Assembly (NCBI RefSeq): GCF_010015445.1
Contig: NC_053127.1
Span: forward strand, 25,212,745-25,276,744
Direction: 5' to 3'
DNA from: Perca fluviatilis
Lineage: Eukaryota > Chordata > Actinopteri > Perciformes > Percidae
Length of the DNA stretch: 64,000 nucleotides
In this document: positions 56,761 through 64,000 of the stretch, in pieces
Numbering within the stretch: the stretch's first letter is position 1
How the letters are laid out: each line of letters begins with the position of its first letter
Notes under the pieces: model-generated
Databases searched by the model: none
What the model saw: the letters and a program-made list of their open reading frames with translations, nothing else
What the model was told of the DNA's origin: nothing
Made by a program: the position numbers and the translations under genes

Positions 56761-58417
56761 TAGAAATAGATTAGATAGAAGATACATCACACCCTAGGCC
56801 TAGATGGTGCATGAAATGAAAATGGAAAAAAATTATAAATATATATTATATATTATGTATATTATGGATGATATAATATGAAAATGAAATACTTTTAGTA
56901 GATGTGTAGTCGTAGATAGTGTGTATATATGAAGAATATTTAATGTGTGTTAAAAGTAATATATGTTTAATCTATGCAATTCCAATGAAGCACACTAATA
57001 ACAATATCAATATTCTACACTACCAGACTTCACCCACCTACCAGGCACTTTCACTGCATATATATTTAGGTCATATTAGGTATAATATAGTCCTAGTTTC
57101 AAATTACTTCACTTTTTAAAGATTATAGTTAACCATTATTTACATTTTTATTGTTTAATTATTCTCTGCCTCTGTATATTTTTGTCCTCATGCTGTCAGT
57201 TTTTGTGAAAGTTGTGACTGTTGAATGACCTACATGTAGTTGCTGTTATAAAGCACTCTATCTTTAGCGATCTTTGGCCCAAAAGGCCCCTGTTATAGAA
57301 TTAGGCTACTCTGCTCAGTCAAATAATCTTAAGGTTTTCATAGCAAACTCATCAACTGTTACATTAAAACAACAAAATTACATCTCGTCTGTAGCATAGA
57401 CTGTGGTCTGTACTGGCTAAGATTTACTGTGCAAATATTTTCTCTCTATTTCACCTAGATCTAGGATGTGTCGTGTTCGCAGAGAACCAATCAGCTTCCG
57501 GAGCGATTTAATGGGCGGTTATAGAAGGGGCGGGTCCCGGAACTCGAGGTTGTCCCATTTCGTGCATGTGCTGCACTTATATACTGTCTATGGTGCTGCA
57601 CGTTGACATATGATGCTGCATCATAGATATATACCTTATATATATGTCAATGATATATACACGGTGCTGCATGTGTTGTTTTATTGTCTGATTTCGTAAC
57701 AGGAGGGACGATACTCCACGTGTTTTGTTCTCATAAAACCTTTCACAGTTTCAGGTCTTTTTTTATCGCTTGTGCTCGAAGCCGAACCTATATGAAGTAC
57801 TTGGCGTAATTCCACTTCCTATCATGCATTTATGACAAAAATAAATCAGTAGGGCAACGCATGTGAAAAGATCTGCACCAGCGCAGTTTCCACCACCCCC
57901 CCCTGTGCTGCCATAAATCAGATTAGTGCAATGAGACACGTTAAAGATGACGTGAACTCAGAATACATTTTCACAGGCTACTCAGGAACGAAAAGAAGAC
58001 GTCTTTGATTTCCTGACTTCTGCTTCGTGTTAACCTACTTTTTCAGCTGCTGCCATCTGAGTCAGACCTCCCAAACTAAAGATGCGAGTTAACTGTTGAA
58101 ATGAAACCATAAACTGTGAATATTTAAATTTAGTGAAATAACATCGAGTCTCAATTCCAGTATTTTCAGCAATCTCTCTTTGAATAGTTTTACCACAAAT
58201 GCTGCGTTACTGCAATTGTGATCCACTAGATGGCTTCAGAGTCCAGTAGGCTAATTTGCCACATCAAAGTACATAGTAAATTAGGCAGAGATCAAATCGT
58301 TTAAATTTAAATCGTGGCTTTATGGATATGGTTAATATTGCATCATTAACAAATAGAAGATTATACTTCTTTTTTTTAATCTTATCTTGTTTTCAGCAAG
58401 ATAACTGAGATAACGAG

Positions 58418-58475
<58 letters not shown>

Positions 58476-60782
58476 GTGTGTGTGAGGTGTCAAGCAGTCA
58501 CATCATCAGGACAACTAGCGGCCTTTTATTACTCTGTGTGATGGCCTGAATGTGACCGCAGAGAAGTAAGCCTGCTGTATCCATTGTGATAATGTGTCAT
58601 GCTGTGGCCTCTGTCCAAGAGTATATACATTACCCAATTTGAATACAGCTATCTACATTTGTTTGCATGAGGGGACTATAACCTCTATATCCAAAAGGGA
58701 CATGACTTTTTGTCACAATGCACACTATGTACACACTTTGCATGAACATATGTTAAGCAAATATGTGTGAAAGCTGTACTGTTTGGAAAAGTCATCCACC
58801 GAGAAATATTTCAAAACATCTTGTATTGACTATATGAGTCACTATATGACTATATGTCATTTATGTATTCCAAAGAAGTATTTTTCGGTGCAGCTTGAGC
58901 AGATGTACGAGCAGAGGGATTAGCAACTCAAGTGGAGCTTTGCTGTCACAAGCAGAGATGTTTTGGGAATTGCCCTAGCAAGCAGTGAGCTGCACTGATG
59001 CATATGGAATGAAGTGCACAGGACCGCAGACTCGCTCATTCACCTTTATTGCTCAGCCACCATTTGCCTTGGCCAAGGGCATGGCAGCAGCAGCTGTTGC
59101 ACAGAACCACTTTTAGCTTGCTGTGAAGCTTCAACACACATTCAAATTAAGCAGCTATTCCAGAAAAGAAAAAATTACGTTTGTGTCACTTTTTTCTGTT
59201 TAAAAATACATGGTCATTCTTGATTCCTGGAGCAGCATTGCCAAAATGTATCCTATTGCTTTCCAAAACCATTACTTAAGAATTAAGATCATTAGGTTCA
59301 CAACAATATTTGTTTACAATTTACAGTGAGTAATGTGGTAAGAAGGGAAGCACAGTACTTCTACAACAGAAACCAACATGGAGAATAAAGAGTTAACCCT
59401 GATCTTGCCAAAACAGTATTTGGATGTACAAATGAAACTGAAAGCTTAATTTAGTCAAATTAACTAATTATGCCTAACATCCAGACAGATACTGATACGC
59501 ACCGGATGAGCAGGCTTTATTGAATCCAAGTCATCCAAAGTCTTGATACATCTTTTCTAGATGCATTTGTCCATGTGTAGACATTGCTCTTTGCTGGTCT
59601 ATAACATAAAATAATGACAAATGATTGCTGATGAGCTTCTGTATTTTTCAGCATTGTCTAGCGTTATCAAGGATTTACCTTTTATTTTGCTATTTAGTAA
59701 ATTAGAATTCCAGAGCCCAAGAGCAGTGATGAACATTGCAGGTAGCTTTAAATGAAGCAAAAACTAAAACTAATTCAAAATGTAAGCGTTCCAAAAAAAG
59801 ACAAAGGCTAAGCATTCAGAGTCTGGAGCTTTAATTACCTCTGTTCTTAGCACCGTCTAGTAAAGTGCACTATACTTAGTTGGGTTAGCTTGTGTGGATG
59901 ATTCAATCATAAATGATCATGAATTACCCGTTTTTAGATGTATCTTGTGGTGAGACAGCAGAAGAAATGTGATATCTGACCTCTTTCTGACAATAAACAT
60001 CTGGACATGTATTGTTCAATGTGACCTCAACAATACTACATCCATATATTATAAACATAGTAAGAATTGCATGAAATGTGAAATCTTTATTTAAATTGTG
60101 AGAAAAAAAAAGAAACACAATTCACCTGAATAGTTTGGCAGATAGCCTGCCAGGTTAATGAAGACATTTTTCTTAAGTGCTGGTAAAAATAAAAGCATCC
60201 TGAGTTTTCCATCCCAGTCCACGGTGCTGCTTTGGTAGAATGTGAACAAGTGGCTTACAATTTACTCATATATCAATGGCAGGATAACAGTGATCAGTTC
60301 AAGTTACAGTGTTCAGTCTCAAAAAGCTTTGATTAGCCATGTTTTATACAGAATGTGAAATGAGAAAAATATATACACCATCATACAGAATGAAGCAATA
60401 GGAATGTTTTATTCATATTTTAAGCATATCATTGTCGTTCTATATAGCATTCCACTTTGGGTATTGAGTTTTGCATAGCTCGTTTTCCCTAAATGAATTC
60501 CAATGACCATCTTTTTAAAAGTTTTCAGAACTTCCAGTAAATGTCAATTTGGTGTTTTCACAAACCAAAAGACACCATGATGTCTTATGTTAAAACTGGA
60601 CTCAATTTGGCTAAAAAAAAAGTGATAAAAAGTAATTTAAGACGTCTAGGTTGCATATAAAAATTACTATATTCAAACATGTAGTGAGAAACCTCCTTCA
60701 CACTGAAATATAGTAGGCCTAAATATAATTAATGTTAACATAAATCAGTCTCTTTTGACCTGTAAATCTTACCAAATCAATG
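56761..60782. other. Intergenic DNA between acaca and the T-box gene
   Basis: No coding exon recognised. It contains a (TG)n run at 58419-58472 and AT-rich stretches. A 57470-57680 block has CCAAT and GC-box-like motifs but also the TATATACTGTCTATG repeat motif, so it is more likely old transposon sequence than a promoter. The part nearest 60.78 kb may be T-box gene 3' UTR. Confidence 0.5.
58419..58472. repeat. (TG)n microsatellite
   Basis: About 26 TG units in intergenic DNA. Confidence 0.95.
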
Positions 60783-60849
60783 TTTATTAATCAGGTTTAT
60801 TGACGATATAATGACAAAAGCAGCAACACATGCAGTTTCTGACAAAATA

Positions 60850-60855
60850 TTTATT
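60850..60855 (-). terminator. Candidate poly(A) signal of the T-box gene
   Basis: AATAAA on the minus strand, 80 bases past the stop codon. Further copies at 60796-60801 and 60783-60788 make the exact end uncertain. Confidence 0.35.
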
Positions 60856-60934
60856 TTAGGTGATTATGCGGAACTACGTAAACTTGTCTGTTACCCAGTA
60901 TCCACCACTTGAAGGATCACAAACAACATAGAGT

Positions 60935-63141
60935 CTATTGTGGAGGAAGTCGCTTATCAAGTCCTGTAACTGGGTTCTCTGTGTTTTGCAGTTCATTAAC
61001 TGAACACTTGCTGATTTTCGGTGAAGCACACTTCTGCTTGGCTTTGGTTTTGTGACTTTGATTGTCAGACACTGGACTTGACTGTCTGCTCTCTGATTTG
61101 GATACCTTAGATTGGGAGATTGAACTGCTAGGCGGTCTGGTTGCGAACAGGTTTTGGCTTGAGTTGACAGAGTTGGGGATCTGATAAGGGCTGAAACGCA
61201 ACCAAGGCTGAGCGCTGCGGAAACAGTGGTTTCTGGCCAGCGTAGAGGTTGCCGAACAGGTGGGGAGAGCTGGTGCTGCCATGTAGCCGTATGGATAGGA
61301 GAAAAGTCCTCCAAAGGGTGACAGTGAGATTCCCTGTACGAAAGAACACAATTGTTAATTATACTAACACCATACATTTTCTGTGTTCCTACATTTTCCA
61401 GACTGTCCTCACCCAGAAATCGACCGTATGGCTCGATTATACCGATCCACAATTACGTTTTGAGAGCAAATGAGGAAGTGAGGTAAAAAAGTAAAAGAGC
61501 ACCAAAGACCACAAGAAGACACCGGTTGGAGTGAGGGTTTTCTGTTTGTGTCCGATGGTCACAGGTTGCATGTCTATAATTTGTGAGAGTGGTTTATAGA
61601 GAAAAGTCAGGAAAGATAAGCACAGATTTTTTTTACATCTATAAAAAAATCATCTCTTGACACCTTGTAGGTTAGGGTCCACTGGTCTAGATTAGCATAT
61701 TGGTCTGACTGTGAAAAATGTCTTATTTGCAGATTTTCACGCAACATGTAACATCTGTCAATTCAGATCAACTTTCGCCAGAAGTTCAGTCCAGCTCTTT
61801 ATTTGAACTTTTCCAGCCTGAACTTAAAATCAGCCTGCCATTAAACTCCTCCACTCCACCTTACTGCCAAACTGGCTCTCCCTTTCTTGAACCAAGGAAG
61901 GGAGAGTTATATCCAGTCCAGCAGATTTATGCATATGTATAATGAAATGTCTTCAAAAACTCTCCCAGATCAGATGTTGAAAGAAAGGCCACTAAGACAC
62001 CTATGCACTTCCTGTTTAATGGTTGCTTGGTCAATTTGGTGGCTGTATTAACCACAAGTTAATTATAATTCCCAAAAGTATAATTGTCTCAGTTGCCATG
62101 GTATAATAATCTGAATATACACATATTGCCTTTTATAATTTCTCTACATGCTGCCTTGAATTTGAAGTAGTTGGAGCTCATCATGAGAATGATGTTATAG
62201 CTTTTGCTGGAGGCTGATAGCATTACTTCATCCAGGACTAAAACTAAAACATGTACAGTACAATGTAAAGGGTCAGTTCGCCCAAATTACAAAAAGATAA
62301 TTTCTACTTTTTCCCAGAGGGGCTAGATATATCACCTCTGAGGTTTCTGCTGCCATCACAATGAATGGAATTTCATGTATTGTGCTCAAAACATGCTCTA
62401 TTATGGATAATCCACAGACCTCACTTCAAACAGTTTTCACCGGAAGTGAATTAAAACTGTTGACAGTGAGACCTAAAGACCTGTTTTTGAAAAGATGCGT
62501 TCCTAGTAATTTTTAAGTGCTTTGAGGAGCAATGGTATTCCATTCCCTTCAGATTCTCTTCTCACTTGGTGTTTTAGAATATGAGTAATATTAGAATAGC
62601 ATGCTCCTGCTGTAGCGTACCTGAGATGCCAGCATGTGGTGAAACATGAAGGGAGATGGAGAGGTGATGCTTTGAGAAGACAGGCCTCCATTTTCTACTC
62701 CAGGCAAGGAAGACAACAGATGTCCCATACCCTCCGGCTTAACTGACAACTGTCCTGGGTGAAACAACCAAGGTGCCCCAAGCTTAAGAAACTGTTGGCT
62801 GTGCGCACTCGAGAAATCCAAAGTCTGAAGGTGACCAGCGCTGAGGGACGATGAGCTCTGTGTTTGCAACATCATAGGCAGGACCCCATCTTTGGTTTCG
62901 CTCATGTGCCTTTTTGAAGAATCAGTCTCCACAGAGTACATATCATCTGATGATCTAAACATTGTTCTCTCTTTTGTTGTATCCTGATTGTCGTCGCTCT
63001 TACTGTGAGCAGCCTCGTTCCACAGTATCTCCTCGCTCTTCTGACTCAAAGTAGACACATGTTCAGTCCTGGAACAGCTGGCTTCAGCAATGTCCTTATC
63101 TTGTAGATCAACATCTGAATCACTTCCAATATTGTTCACAT
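60935..63141 (-). CDS. tbx2a: T-box transcription factor Tbx2a, last two exons (partial)
   Basis: T-box repressor acting in eye, heart and pituitary development in vertebrates. Visible exons: 62621-63141 (enters in phase 1, leaves in phase 0) and 60935-61333, encoding the C-terminal repression region of about 305 aa. Key matches: HHMLASQ joined to GISLSPFGGLFSYPYGYMAA, LRFSPYQIP (Tbx2 form; Tbx3 has RYSPYSIP), and a terminal VNELQN...VTGLDK block like the Tbx2 ELQSIQRLVSGLE helix. The upstream exon starts DVNNIGSDSDVD. The protein is more divergent than Tbx2b and stops soon after the helix, without the usual Ser-Pro tail. The T-box exons lie beyond 64000. Paralogue choice (2a) is inferred from divergence. 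Confidence 0.8.
61334..62620 (-). other. Last intron of the T-box gene
   Basis: GT-AG intron of 1.29 kb. The 62260-62420 part contains a GGTCAGTTCGCCCAAATTAC stretch resembling the end of a common fish repeat; no complete element defined. Confidence 0.6.
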
Positions 63142-63182
63142 CTGTGGGGGAAAAAAAAATCATTACGTATATTCGTTAAAAA

Positions 63183-63218
<36 letters not shown>

Positions 63219-63222
63219 TGTA

Positions 63223-63266
<44 letters not shown>

Positions 63267-63334
63267 TGTTGTGTATATATATATATATATGTGTGTGTAT
63301 ATATATATTGTGTGTATGTGTATATATATATGTA

Positions 63335-63381
<47 letters not shown>

Positions 63382-64000
63382 GTGTATCTATGTATGTATG
63401 TATGTATGTATGTGTGTGTAGACAGTGTGTGTGTAGTTCTGAAGGAAGGCAATCCAAAATATCAGAAAAAATAATAACGGTCTTCGTCAGGGCTTTTGAC
63501 AAGCATAGTTGTGCCCTGTTATCAGAACACAGTGGACAGAGATGACTAGTGTGAACATCTTGAGCCGTGAATGAGACAGTGTTCATGTGTGACTAAACCC
63601 AAGGCGCCAGAACAGTTGATTCATTAAAACAAACTATTTTTGTTTTGCCAAATTGAGTCACACAGTAAATTGGGGTTGAGAGCTACATCTCAACTTCCCT
63701 CCATGTTTGTGTAGCTCACTTCACTGCCTCCCTAGTGCTCCAGTGTTAAATATGCATATTACGTAACTGCAATATCCCAGGTTCAATTCCATCAGGAGAC
63801 ATTTGTTGCATTTTATACCCATCTTTTTTTACCCCATGTTTCTTATTTCTGTCCGCTGTCCAATAAAAGGCAAGAAAGGAGAATGACTCAATCAGGACAC
63901 CTCATCTTCCTCAACTAGCAAAACGTATTGTGTTTTGTTGACCATTTGTTCACCATACTGAAAGTTTATTCTTTAGAAGGACAAAAAGAACATAACCCAC
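63142..64000 (-). other. T-box gene intron, running off the window
   Basis: Begins with the acceptor after a pyrimidine tract (TTTTTTTTTCCCCCACAG on the minus strand) and continues past the window edge. It holds a compound microsatellite at 63184-63419; no exon was seen in the remainder. Confidence 0.6.
63184..63419. repeat. Compound (TATG)n/(TG)n/(TA)n microsatellite
   Basis: Alternating blocks of TATG, TG and TA repeats. The order TATG-TG-TA-TG-TA-TATG-TG-TA-TATG suggests repeated slippage or segmental duplication within the array. Confidence 0.95.

Noticed and set aside
57470..57560. CCAAT plus GC-box-like cluster as a promoter
   Set aside because: No gene starts nearby on either strand, and adjoining motifs recur in the 18-kb repeat cluster, so an old transposon is more likely.
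60874..61452. 192-codon minus-strand frame across the T-box terminal exon
   Set aside because: It is the wrong register of the real exon. The frame carrying GLFSYPYGYMAA and FSPYQIP is the one with the matching acceptor phase.
63120..63586. Frames rich in Tyr-Val-Cys or His-Thr-Tyr-Ile
   Set aside because: Translations of the compound microsatellite, not genes.

Overview
The window is vertebrate nuclear DNA, almost certainly from a ray-finned (teleost, probably percomorph) fish. It has multi-exon genes with GT-AG introns, long dinucleotide microsatellites, and short non-autonomous DNA transposons of the hAT and TTAA-inserting kinds. The encoded proteins are close to vertebrate Lhx1, Acaca and Tbx2. 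No bacterial, phage, CRISPR, rRNA or tRNA feature was seen.

Layout. (1) 1-2.6 kb: upstream and 5' UTR region of a LIM-homeobox gene, with a CRE palindrome. (2) 2628-6075, plus strand: complete five-exon lhx1 gene (397 aa), 3' UTR to about 7.3 kb. (3) 7.3-22.9 kb: intergenic. It holds a 722-bp fold-back element with TTAA ends, a 532-bp TTAA element, and a nested transposon cluster at 17.1-19.8 kb in which two hAT-like elements keep perfect 8-bp target duplications. (4) 23.3-56.6 kb, minus strand: the whole acaca gene (acetyl-CoA carboxylase 1). I resolved 53 core coding exons with their splice sites; they predict about 2350 aa. I also found an in-frame alternative N-terminal exon and an in-frame 150-nt cassette exon. 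(5) 56.6-60.8 kb: intergenic. (6) 60.9-63.1 kb, minus strand: last two coding exons of a tbx2-type T-box gene, probably tbx2a; the T-box itself lies beyond the window.

Relations. lhx1 and acaca converge tail to tail, and tbx2a lies upstream of acaca on the same strand. Acaca makes malonyl-CoA in the cytosol. Lhx1 and Tbx2 are developmental transcription factors. The three share no pathway; their linkage fits a paralogon of human 17q12/17q23 after teleost genome duplication, without aatf, which lies between LHX1 and ACACA in mammals. Some acaca introns contain repeat-free, homeodomain-motif-rich DNA that could be regulatory sequence of the flanking developmental genes.

Most notable: the hydrophobic alternative first coding exon of acaca, which would give ACC1 an ACC2-like N-terminal anchor; the unlisted cassette exon next to the phosphorylation region after the GNIPTLNR microexon; and a one-base deletion in a carboxyltransferase exon, either an assembly error or a real allele.
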